From CAZAGT01 sp964484515 (GTDB taxonomy: Bacteria; Desulfobacterota; DSM-4660; Desulfatiglandales; HGW-15): a stretch of DNA of 6,942 bases. The notes beneath the pieces are model-generated. The model was not told the origin of the DNA, searched no databases, and saw only the letters and a program-made list of their open reading frames with translations. Location: NCBI GenBank assembly GCA_964484515.1, contig CAZAGT010000281.1:1-6942 (forward strand). The letters run 5' to 3'. Shown piece by piece: positions 1-5,374 of this stretch (within the stretch, counting starts at the first letter, position 1; every line of letters begins with the position of its first letter). Position numbers and translations under genes: made by a program.

Positions 1-225
1 GAGGGGGCAGAACTCCCCTACAGATAAGGCATAGAAAAGACCAGGCCGGGAGAACCGGAATCGAAGAAAAGAGATCACAGCCCTCCCACCGGACTCCGAG
101 GCAATCAGATTAGAATCGGAAAACCTGGATTTCGATCGAAAGCAGATGGGAGTTCGATCGATTGTGCCATCGATAGCGAAGCGCTGACCCAGAGATTCTT
201 GTGAGGAGCCTTCTTTTTGGGGATT
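1..225. other. Non-coding region downstream of amidase
   Basis: No convincing gene lies between the window edge and the amidase stop. Seen directly: a perfect 10-base palindrome TTCGATCGAA at 131-140, a related TTCGATCGAT at 153-162, and an ATCGAT (157-162)/ATCGAT (169-174) pair separated by six bases that could form a small hairpin in the amidase transcript. A weak GGGG/CCCC hairpin sits at 2-19. None is followed by a T-tract in the amidase direction, so no intrinsic terminator can be called. Confidence 0.5.
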
Positions 226-1644
226 TCACTCCACAATAGGAGGGCGCCGTTTCCAGAACTCCGTGGCCTGTTCAAAGGCATGCGCGAGTTGGAGCACGCC
301 GAAGTCATCCTGATGGCGACCCACGATCTGCACCCCCACAGGCAGCCCCTCGGACGTAAAGCCGCAGGGGATTGAAATGGCCGGCAGACCAGTCACGGAG
401 ATGTAGTAACAGGACTTCATCCAGTCGATGTAGGTCTCCATTTGGACACCGTTGATTTCGCTCACGTAGCGTCGCTCCACATCGAATGGCAGGACCTGGC
501 TGACCGGTAGAACCAGGTACTCGTAAGTCTCCATGAATTCCCGGACGCGGTGGTATAATTCAGTCCGCTTGCGCTCCGCTTGTCCGATTTGCGGACCCGT
601 CAGTTTTCGGCCCTCTTCGATATTCCAAATCACAGTCTCTTTAATCTGATCGCGATGGTCCTGGAGCAGATCTCCGAGGGCCAGCTCCATCCGCCAGGCG
701 CGCCAAACCTTGAAGATCTCGTCGGCGTCCGAGAAGTCCGGTTCCCGATCCACGACTTCACATCCAAGCGCATGGAATGTACCCCGTTGACTCTCGATGG
801 TCTCCGTCACTTGGGCCTCGACCGGAAGCCCTCCCAGATCACGACTCCAGGCAAGTTTCACGCCCTTGAAATCCCTTTCCAGCGGCCGTGAAAACAAGCT
901 TCCGGGCTCGGCAATCGCGATTGGCGAGCGCGGATCGGGGCCGGCAATCGCACTCAGGACGAGGGCGATGTCCTTCACCGTGCGAGCCATGGGGCCCTCC
1001 ACGGTCAAGGGAGACCACCCCACCAGATCAGGCCAGGTGGGGACCCTGCCCGGAGAGGGACGCAACCCCACCACGTTACAGAAGTTGGGCGGGTTGCGTA
1101 GCGATCCCCCCATGTCGCTCCCATCGGCGATCGGCAGCATCCCGCAGGCAAGCGCCACGGCGCCACCACCACTGCTACCGCCGCAGGTCTTCGCCGTATC
1201 ATAGGGATTCAGCGTCTCCCCGAAGACATCGTTATAGGTCTGGGAGCCGGCACCGAACTCAGGTGTATTGGTTTTCCCTATCGTAATCGCGCCGGCCCTT
1301 CGCAGGCGCTCGACGATCAGGCCGTCCTCCCGTGGGATGAAATTGCTGAAGATCCTCGACCCGGATGTCGTGCGGATCCCCCGTGTCGGAATGAGATCCT
1401 TATGGGCTATCGGGAGCCCGTGCAGGGGCCCGGCGTCCTCCTCGTGCGCCAAGACATCATCGGCCGCCAGGGCCCCCTCCATGGCCCTCTCAGGCAATAG
1501 CGTAATGATGGCGTTGACCGCCGGGTTGACTCGTTCGATCTGGGATAGATGGGCCTCCATCACCTCACGGACGGAGAGTTCTTTGGTTCGGATGCGTTGT
1601 GCCAACTGAGTCGCCTCCAGGAAGCATATCTCTGAGCCGCCCAT
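226..1644 (-). CDS. Amidase-signature family hydrolase
   Basis: A 472-residue amidase-signature (GatA/FAAH/aryl-acylamidase) enzyme, a full-length size for the family. These enzymes hydrolyse carboxamides to carboxylate plus ammonia or amine, usually in the cytoplasm. The family Lys-cisSer-Ser triad is complete: Lys82 in GLPIAHKD, Ser157 in the CGGSSGGG loop and nucleophile Ser181 in GSDMGGSLRNP. Each lies three residues from the GatA positions 79/154/178. The start is ATG at 1644, preceded on the minus strand by AAAGGAA at suitable spacing, and no signal peptide is seen. No gatB or gatC is adjacent, and the conserved core is followed by a generic C-terminal half, so a stand-alone amidase is more likely than the tRNA amidotransferase subunit. 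The substrate cannot be read from sequence. It is divergent from the deacetylase gene at 1851, with about 200 bases between them. Confidence 0.93.
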   Translation of the reverse strand: MGGSEICFLEATQLAQRIRTKELSVREVMEAHLSQIERVNPAVNAIITLLPERAMEGALAADDVLAHEEDAGPLHGLPIAHKDLIPTRGIRTTSGSRIFSNFIPREDGLIVERLRRAGAITIGKTNTPEFGAGSQTYNDVFGETLNPYDTAKTCGGSSGGGAVALACGMLPIADGSDMGGSLRNPPNFCNVVGLRPSPGRVPTWPDLVGWSPLTVEGPMARTVKDIALVLSAIAGPDPRSPIAIAEPGSLFSRPLERDFKGVKLAWSRDLGGLPVEAQVTETIESQRGTFHALGCEVVDREPDFSDADEIFKVWRAWRMELALGDLLQDHRDQIKETVIWNIEEGRKLTGPQIGQAERKRTELYHRVREFMETYEYLVLPVSQVLPFDVERRYVSEINGVQMETYIDWMKSCYYISVTGLPAISIPCGFTSEGLPVGVQIVGRHQDDFGVLQLAHAFEQATEFWKRRPPIVE

Positions 1645-1788
1645 AGTGTTTCCTTTCTATCATTCCTTTCTGGCCCCAGGACCCCAAGGAGGACCCATCC
1701 GCTCGAAATCCGGGGGCTCTGCATGACGACGAACCTAGCACATGAGACGTTACTACGCAATCAACTCGCCATGGCTCCCCTTCCCTCT

Positions 1789-1809
1789 CTTGCCTCAGGC
1801 CTGAGCAAG
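1789..1809. promoter_or_regulatory. Palindrome, candidate operator or hairpin
   Basis: TCAGGCCTGA (1795-1804) is a perfect palindrome, extended by CTTGC on the left and GCAAG on the right with one unpaired C at 1794. It falls inside the spacer of the candidate promoter and overlaps its -35 box, the usual position for a repressor or spacer-binding activator site. It lies between divergent genes, so it could serve either. As RNA it would also make a hairpin, but no T-run follows, so a terminator is less likely. Confidence 0.4.
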
Positions 1810-1818
1810 GTTTAGATT
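1790..1818 (+). promoter_or_regulatory. Candidate sigma70-type promoter for the deacetylase gene
   Basis: TTGCCT at 1790-1795 and TAGATT at 1813-1818 are separated by exactly 17 bases. Each matches four of six positions of the sigma70 consensus. The predicted transcript would start near 1825, leaving a leader of about 25-45 bases before the deacetylase start. This is pattern matching only; the organism's sigma factor preferences are unknown. Confidence 0.4.
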
Positions 1819-1850
1819 CATTAGGCGTTCCGGTCGCGTATTGCCTTGAC

Positions 1851-2792
1851 ATGCATGGAGGGCCGAAACTGAAGATCTACTGTACCGACCCATTCACATT
1901 CTCACTTCCTGAGTGGCATAGCTTCCCTGCGGAGAAATACGCCTTACTCCGACAGCAACTCAGCCAGTCCGGAATCGTCCGACCGGAGGATCTCTTCGTT
2001 CCTGACCCGGCAACCAAAACAGAGATCTTGCGAGCCCATGATCCCCTCTATCTGCGACGCGTCCTGCAAGGTGAGTTGACGGCTAAGGAGATCAGGCGCA
2101 TCGGGTTGCCATGGAGCCATGCTATGGTCAATCGGGCCAGACGTTCGGCCGGAGCGACGGTCGCAGCCTGTCACGCCGCCTTACGTGACGGTCTCGCGAT
2201 CCATTTGGGCGGCGGCACACACCACGCCTTCTGCAATCGGGGCGAGGGGTACTGCTTTTTCAACGACAGCGTCATCGCGACGCGGGCGATCCAAGCCGAG
2301 GGTCTGGCTAGACGGATCCTCATCATCGACTGCGATGTCCATCAAGGCAACGGGACCGCGGCCATGCTGGCGAAAGAACCGTCCGTCTTCACCTTCTCTA
2401 TCCATGGCCGCAACAATTTTCCCCTTAGGAAAGAGCAAAGCGATCTTGATATTGCGCTCGAGGACGACGCCACAGACGTGACCTATCTCACCGAGCTCCG
2501 TAGGGCCTTACCGGGTATCTTCGAACTTGCAAAACCCGATATCGCGATTTACCTTGCGGGGGCTGATCCGTATATCGGCGACAGATTCGGACGCCTTGCA
2601 ATCAGCAAGGACGGCCTATCCCAGCGTGATCAGTTCGTCCTGGAGGCTTGCCTCAAGAGACGTGTCCCGCTCGCCATTACAATGGCCGGGGGCTACGCCA
2701 GGCATATTCAGGAGACGGTCGACATTCATATCCGAACCGTCCGAACGGCCTCTGAGATGGCAAGCGGTGGTCTCCACCGGCGAAGTGCTTAA
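1851..2792 (+). CDS. Histone deacetylase superfamily (class IV-like) hydrolase
   Basis: Zinc-dependent deacetylase fold (HDAC/acetylpolyamine amidohydrolase superfamily), expected to remove acyl groups from lysine or polyamine amines in the cytoplasm. Numbered from ATG 1851 (313 residues): catalytic His124-His125 in GGGTHHAF; GYCFFND at 133-139; zinc ligands Asp162 and His164 in DCDVHQGNG and Asp239 in AGADPY; GDRFGRL at 243-249; catalytic Tyr282 in AGGYAR. The pattern FSIHGRNNFPLRKEQSDLD is typical of the bacterial class IV (HDAC11-like) group. All active-site residues are present. The start is uncertain: ATG 1851 has no Shine-Dalgarno upstream, whereas GGAGGG at 1857-1862 is correctly spaced for CTG 1869, giving a protein that begins KIYCTD after the initiator, as relatives do. 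The natural substrate is unknown. It probably has its own promoter. Confidence 0.93.
   Translation: MHGGPKLKIYCTDPFTFSLPEWHSFPAEKYALLRQQLSQSGIVRPEDLFVPDPATKTEILRAHDPLYLRRVLQGELTAKEIRRIGLPWSHAMVNRARRSAGATVAACHAALRDGLAIHLGGGTHHAFCNRGEGYCFFNDSVIATRAIQAEGLARRILIIDCDVHQGNGTAAMLAKEPSVFTFSIHGRNNFPLRKEQSDLDIALEDDATDVTYLTELRRALPGIFELAKPDIAIYLAGADPYIGDRFGRLAISKDGLSQRDQFVLEACLKRRVPLAITMAGGYARHIQETVDIHIRTVRTASEMASGGLHRRSA
1857..1862 (+). promoter_or_regulatory. Shine-Dalgarno that points to a CTG start
   Basis: GGAGGG lies six bases before CTG 1869, inside the frame opened by ATG 1851. The ATG itself is preceded by GTATTGCCTTGAC, which has no purine-rich site. Family members I recall begin with Met-Lys-Ile-Tyr, matching initiation at CTG 1869. 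Confidence 0.55.
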
Positions 2793-2914
2793 ATTCACAG
2801 TAAATCAGTCGAAAAAGGTGTTGACAGCCATTTCCCAACATGATTAAGTTGGTCTCGTTCAGAGAATGAAATCGCGTTCCCTGGGAGATTTTACGATATC
2901 CGGCGCATGAGGCG

Positions 2915-2940
2915 TATATTTCAATTCCGCAATATTGAAA
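2915..2940. promoter_or_regulatory. Inverted repeat overlapping a -10-like box
   Basis: TTTCAAT (2919-2925) and ATTGAAA (2934-2940) are perfect reverse complements around an eight-base centre. The left arm overlaps TATATT at 2915-2920, a five-of-six match to a sigma70 -10 box. The upstream -35 is poor (TTACGA at 2891-2896, spacer 18). The geometry suits an operator over a promoter reading toward the DUF362 gene, but the transcript leader would be nearly 390 bases. An unrelated AT-rich dyad is possible. Confidence 0.3.
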
Positions 2941-3033
2941 CCGTGGCCTGCCCTTCAGATCAGATCGCGGGTTCTTTAGCTTGTAATCTTGCACTCTCTC
3001 CACCTTGTGATGCTCGTTTTATTTTCCGTTACT

Positions 3034-3051
3034 GTCCTACCTATACAGGAC
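3034..3051. repeat. Short dyad GTCCT/AGGAC
   Basis: GTCCT (3034-3038) and AGGAC (3047-3051) flank the eight bases ACCTATAC. The centre plus the next base reads TATACA, a possible -10 element. Five-base arms are short, so this could be chance. Confidence 0.25.
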
Positions 3052-3174
3052 TGTTCTATAGGAATGCTCACGCATGCCTGCCCGCGACGCCTGTCTCAGG
3101 GTAAGTGAGTTGTCTTGGTGGGGATATCGACGGTATCACGTCGCGCGCATTTGCCCGGGCGGAAGAATTTTTTG

Positions 3175-3252
3175 TTGAAAGGAGGTGGTAGTAAGGCCTG
3201 GGACAACAACCAGGATGGTTTAGTTCGTCGTTGGTTTTGGATACCTGAATGA
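3175..3252 (+). other. Possible short Trp-rich ORF with orphan Shine-Dalgarno
   Basis: AAAGGAGGTG at 3178-3187 is a near-perfect complement of the 16S anti-SD, but no ATG, GTG or TTG follows at working distance. The codon at the right spacing (3193-3195) is AAG. Read from there the frame gives AWDNNQDGLVRRWFWIPE after the AAG, with three Trp, and stops at TGA 3250-3252. The same frame has TTG at 3172 and 3175, upstream of the SD. The stop overlaps ATG 3249 (ATGA), which opens a seven-codon frame MNDKSYN ending at 3272, followed by MPANGSL (3274-3297), which ends at the DUF362 ribosome binding site. This could be a leader peptide series, a small gene that lost its start codon, or chance. I recognise no family. 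Confidence 0.2.
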
Positions 3253-3297
3253 ACGACAAATCTTACAACTGAGATGCCAGCGAATGGCAGCCTATGA

Positions 3298-3304
3298 AAG
3301 GAGG
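3298..3304 (+). promoter_or_regulatory. Ribosome binding site fixing the DUF362 start
   Basis: AAGGAGG lies six bases before ATG 3311. The in-frame ATG at 3284 has no comparable site, and starting there would put nine extra residues in front of the twin-arginine signal. This decides for 3311. Confidence 0.85.
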
Positions 3305-3310
3305 ACGGCC

Positions 3311-4492
3311 ATGAAAGGAATGGATCGTCGGGAGTTTTTTGACAACGTGGTGAAGTACTGTGGTACCGGTGTTGCCGCCTTGGGTCTTCTGAGTTACACC
3401 CGGCGGGCGCACGCGGTCGAGGACCTCGATAGGCCCGCTGAAACGGGGGTCTGGAAGATGCGCGACGTGCAACTCGATCAGTACGGCGAGTTCATCAAGA
3501 ACGCACCCCTCCCGGAAGGGTATTTCACAAAAGAGCCCGAAGAATTCGTCAACGGCATGAAACCGGTCAAGTGGTCCCACCTGCACAAGAATTGGTACCA
3601 GACCAATGACAAAAAATCTATGGTCAGCATTGTCCAGGCCACGCCCCTCAACAAGGATCTGAAGGGGGATATCCGGCGCGTCATCAACCAGATGGGCGGG
3701 TTTGGGCAGGCCCTCAATAAGGGTGACCGCATCCTGATCAAACCGAACATGAACACGGGTGATCCCTGGCCCGGCGGCGGCACCGACTATCGCTTCCTGG
3801 AGGCCCTCGTTCAGGTCCTTCAGGAGAGCGGGTATACGAACCTGACCGTCGGCGACAGCTGCGGCCCCTGGGGACCGACCGCGCGTGTGATCAAGGACCT
3901 CCGGCTGGATGAGGTCTGCCAGCGGAACAACGTCAAGCTGCTCGACTTCGACAAGGGCAAATGGATGCACATCACGAACAGCAACGCCGAGTTTCTGGGA
4001 CGCTTCGGCGGCGGCGACGGGACGGTCGGCTACGTCGAAGCCCTGCGCGACTTCGACAAGATCATCTACCAGCCGATCATGAAGACCCACTTTCTGGGCC
4101 ACATCACGATGAGCCTGAAGCTCTCCGTGGGCATCCTGCATCGGGCCGATCGCGGCGGGCAACTGCACGCCTTCAACCACATCTTCACCGGGCCGCAGGC
4201 TGCCGAGATCAACATCCCCTTCAAACCGGATCTCATCATCATGGATGGTCGGCGCTCGTTCATCAGCGGCGGCCCCTCCCATGGTGAAGAGGTCGCCCCG
4301 GGCTTCCTCGTCGCTTCCGGTGATCAGGTGGCCAACGATGTATGGGGCATCAAGCTCCTGCAGGAATGGTACCCGACCGTGCAAAACAAGATCACCATGG
4401 ACGCCTGGCAGGTCAACCAGATTGCCCAGGCCGTGAAGGTGGGTTGCGGGTACGCCCGGAGTAATGACGACGTCAAGATCCTGTACTCCTAA
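3311..4492 (+). CDS. Exported DUF362 domain protein with Tat-like signal
   Basis: A 393-residue DUF362 protein. The N-terminus has twin arginines (Arg6-Arg7 in MDRREFF), a hydrophobic stretch at about 18-29 and an AHA cleavage site after residue 35, so export by the Tat pathway, probably folded and perhaps with a cofactor, is inferred. Family signatures follow: GDRILIKPNMN, an SGYTNLTVGDS block, MKTHFLGHITMSLKLSVGIL, and PDLIIMDGRRSFISGGPSHG. Near the C-terminus VASGDQVANDVWGIKLL matches the usual family ending. No ferredoxin-type CxxCxxC cluster motif is present, unlike DUF362 proteins fused to 4Fe-4S domains. The biochemical role of DUF362 is not established, so none is assigned. The gene stands alone, with a long leader upstream and a strong terminator 20-60 bases downstream. 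The Tat motif lacks the preferred Ser/Thr before RR (Asp here), which is tolerated in many Tat substrates. Confidence 0.9.
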   Translation: MKGMDRREFFDNVVKYCGTGVAALGLLSYTRRAHAVEDLDRPAETGVWKMRDVQLDQYGEFIKNAPLPEGYFTKEPEEFVNGMKPVKWSHLHKNWYQTNDKKSMVSIVQATPLNKDLKGDIRRVINQMGGFGQALNKGDRILIKPNMNTGDPWPGGGTDYRFLEALVQVLQESGYTNLTVGDSCGPWGPTARVIKDLRLDEVCQRNNVKLLDFDKGKWMHITNSNAEFLGRFGGGDGTVGYVEALRDFDKIIYQPIMKTHFLGHITMSLKLSVGILHRADRGGQLHAFNHIFTGPQAAEINIPFKPDLIIMDGRRSFISGGPSHGEEVAPGFLVASGDQVANDVWGIKLLQEWYPTVQNKITMDAWQVNQIAQAVKVGCGYARSNDDVKILYS

Positions 4493-4510
4493 GCAGCAAA
4501 ACAGGTCAAA

Positions 4511-4550
4511 AAAAGCCCCGCTGACCCTTTTGGGTCAACGGGGCTTTTCT
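4511..4550. terminator. Bidirectional Rho-independent terminator
   Basis: The arms GCCCCGCTGACCC (4515-4527) and GGGTCAACGGGGC (4532-4544) pair over 12 of 13 positions with one C/A mismatch and a TTTT loop. An A-run (4508-4514) precedes and TTTTCT follows. The T-run ends the DUF362 transcript on the plus strand, and the A-run serves as the T-tract for the convergent minus-strand gene ending at 4568. Confidence 0.93.
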
Positions 4551-4567
4551 ATCCACGATCACGTGGC

Positions 4568-4990
4568 TTACGTACTCGGCAATGAAAACGGTGGCCGCGC
4601 CTGGAATGGACCCATGATTTCGCCCGTCTCCGGAATCACGATCCTGTAAAAATAGTTCTCCTCCACCGGGATGGACTTATCCACATAGCGGTAGCTCTTC
4701 GTGCCTGGCTCGGCCTCTATCGTCGTGACCAAGACGTCATCTCCGTCCGGGGACACCATGCTGCGGTGGATCTCGAACGTCATCGGGCTATCCTCAGGTA
4801 CCGTGGCCTTCCAAGTCAGGCGGACCGCCTTGTGGCGCGGCATGACCCTCACCTCCGTAATGGTGGATCCTCCGGCGTGCTCCTTGGCAAGGGCCTCGGT
4901 GATATTGTCGCGAAACGATCCTGTTCCGGAAAAACCGATGAGTAGACCCGATACCGCCACCGTCGTTGCGACCCAAAGGGATTTGCTCAT
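4568..4990 (-). CDS. Secreted fibronectin type III-like protein
   Basis: A 140-residue protein with a Sec-type signal at the N-terminus (Lys3, then a hydrophobic stretch at about 5-20), so periplasmic, or membrane-anchored if uncleaved. No lipobox cysteine is present. Residues from about 43 to 132 look like one fibronectin-III-type beta sandwich: TEVRVMPRHKAVRLTWKA with the core Trp60, a FEIHRS strand, a SYRYVDKSIPVEENYFYRIV segment and a terminal GPFQARP. Such domains usually mediate binding, and no catalytic motif is seen. The start is ATG 4990, with AGGAGG eight bases upstream on the minus strand. It is convergent with the DUF362 gene, sharing its terminator, and divergent from the RraA-like gene. 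The partner is unknown. Confidence 0.82.
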   Translation of the reverse strand: MSKSLWVATTVAVSGLLIGFSGTGSFRDNITEALAKEHAGGSTITEVRVMPRHKAVRLTWKATVPEDSPMTFEIHRSMVSPDGDDVLVTTIEAEPGTKSYRYVDKSIPVEENYFYRIVIPETGEIMGPFQARPPFSLPST

Positions 4991-5119
4991 TCTCTCAGCC
5001 TCCTCTAGACAAGGTCTCCGATTTGTCCCCTCCGCATGCTTAACATATCAGGCTTCCGAGAAAGCTCTAGAGGGACCATGCTGCAACGCATTTCAAACGG
5101 CTAGACTGCTATCAGCGTT

Positions 5120-5147
5120 CTTATATGACGCCATGATCAAAAATCAA
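5120..5147 (-). promoter_or_regulatory. Candidate promoter for the FN3-like gene
   Basis: On the minus strand TTGATT (5147-5142) and TATAAG (5125-5120) are 16 bases apart. They match four and five of six sigma70 consensus positions. Transcription would begin near 5113, giving a leader of roughly 120 bases. Confidence 0.4.
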
Positions 5148-5272
5148 GCGAATAATGCGGCCCGATTGAACGCTGGGCAAGCCGCCTCCAAGCCGGCACC
5201 CTATCTGGGCGCGGCAGTCTCCCGTTTGCTCGAAATCCGTTGCACCTCATCCGTCAGGTTATGAGTTTTGTG

Positions 5273-5301
5273 TTGACGCCGAACCTGCTTTTACCTACGC
5301 T
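5273..5301 (+). promoter_or_regulatory. Candidate promoter for the RraA-like gene
   Basis: TTGACG (5273-5278, five of six) and TACGCT (5296-5301, keeping T1, A2 and T6) are separated by 17 bases. The predicted leader is about 65 bases long and ends in the strong ribosome binding site. It also implies that the upstream ATG 5240 lies before the transcript start. Confidence 0.42.
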
Positions 5302-5358
5302 CCGAAAAGAATTCCGGCCTTTTGCGCACTTGAGCATAACCCCATTACGATTTTGCAC

Positions 5359-5369
5359 AAAGGAGGAGG
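5359..5369 (+). promoter_or_regulatory. Ribosome binding site fixing the RraA-like start
   Basis: AAAGGAGGAGG lies five bases from ATG 5375, and starting there places a clean signal peptide at the N-terminus. The alternative ATG 5240 would add 45 residues with no family similarity and has no such site. Confidence 0.85.
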
Positions 5370-5374
5370 TAGCC

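Larger units (their letters stand above)
1645..1850. other. Divergent intergenic region
   Basis: About 206 bases separate the divergent amidase and deacetylase genes and must hold control sites for both. The plus-strand side has a reasonable promoter and a palindrome (separate entries). On the minus strand only a weak pair was seen (TTGCGT, 17 bases, TAGGTT, around 1730-1765), too poor to call as a promoter. The reading frames crossing this region look like shadows of non-coding DNA. Confidence 0.5.
2793..3310. other. Long intergenic/leader region before DUF362 gene
   Basis: About 518 bases with no convincing gene. It is visibly more AT-rich than the flanking genes. It contains a consensus TTGACA at 2821-2826 with only a poor -10 box downstream, an inverted repeat at 2919-2940 next to a TATATT, a GTCCT/AGGAC dyad at 3034-3051, an orphan anti-SD-complementary stretch at 3178-3187, a small hairpin at 3197-3214, and short reading frames ending at 3252, 3272 and 3297. 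Together these suggest a long 5' leader or a degraded small gene. No known riboswitch class was recognised. Confidence 0.5.
4991..5374. other. Divergent promoter region
   Basis: This 384-base non-coding stretch lies between the divergent FN3-like and RraA-like genes. It holds one promoter candidate for each direction (separate entries). CCTCTAGA at 5002-5009 and TCTAGAGG at 5067-5074 form a long-range inverted repeat within the FN3 gene leader. The frame of the RraA-like gene stays open upstream to 5240, but the sequence there has no protein-like character. Confidence 0.5.

Noticed and set aside
797..1286. Plus-strand frames opposite the amidase core
   Set aside because: Arg/Pro/Ser-rich translations typical of antisense reading of a GC-rich gene; the amidase catalytic motifs on the other strand are decisive.
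226..1644. Calling the amidase gatA (tRNA amidotransferase subunit A)
   Set aside because: The triad is shared by the whole amidase-signature family; no gatB or gatC is near and the rest of the protein resembles stand-alone amidases, so the symbol is not justified.
2765..2779. CGGTGG/CCACCG hairpin at the end of the deacetylase gene
   Set aside because: It lies inside the coding sequence and has no T-run after it, so it is not supported as a terminator.
2821..2849. Promoter built on the perfect TTGACA at 2821
   Set aside because: The best -10 boxes at 15-17 bases spacing (GATTAA, TTAAGT) match only three of six positions; noted in the region entry but not called.
3284..3310. ATG 3284 as DUF362 start
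   Set aside because: AAGGAGG correctly precedes ATG 3311 and the Tat signal is expected at the extreme N-terminus.
3263..4384. 373-codon open frame on the minus strand antisense to the DUF362 gene
   Set aside because: It mirrors codon bias of the real gene, has no recognisable domain or ribosome binding site, and would run through the DUF362 coding sequence, whose family motifs are clear.
4701..5264. 187-codon plus-strand frame opposite the FN3-like gene
   Set aside because: It lies antisense to a gene with signal peptide, domain pattern and ribosome binding site, then continues into promoter DNA; the translation has no domain character.
5240..5374. 45-residue N-terminal extension of the RraA-like protein
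   Set aside because: No ribosome binding site at 5240, predicted promoter lies downstream of it, and the strong site before 5375 reveals a proper signal peptide.
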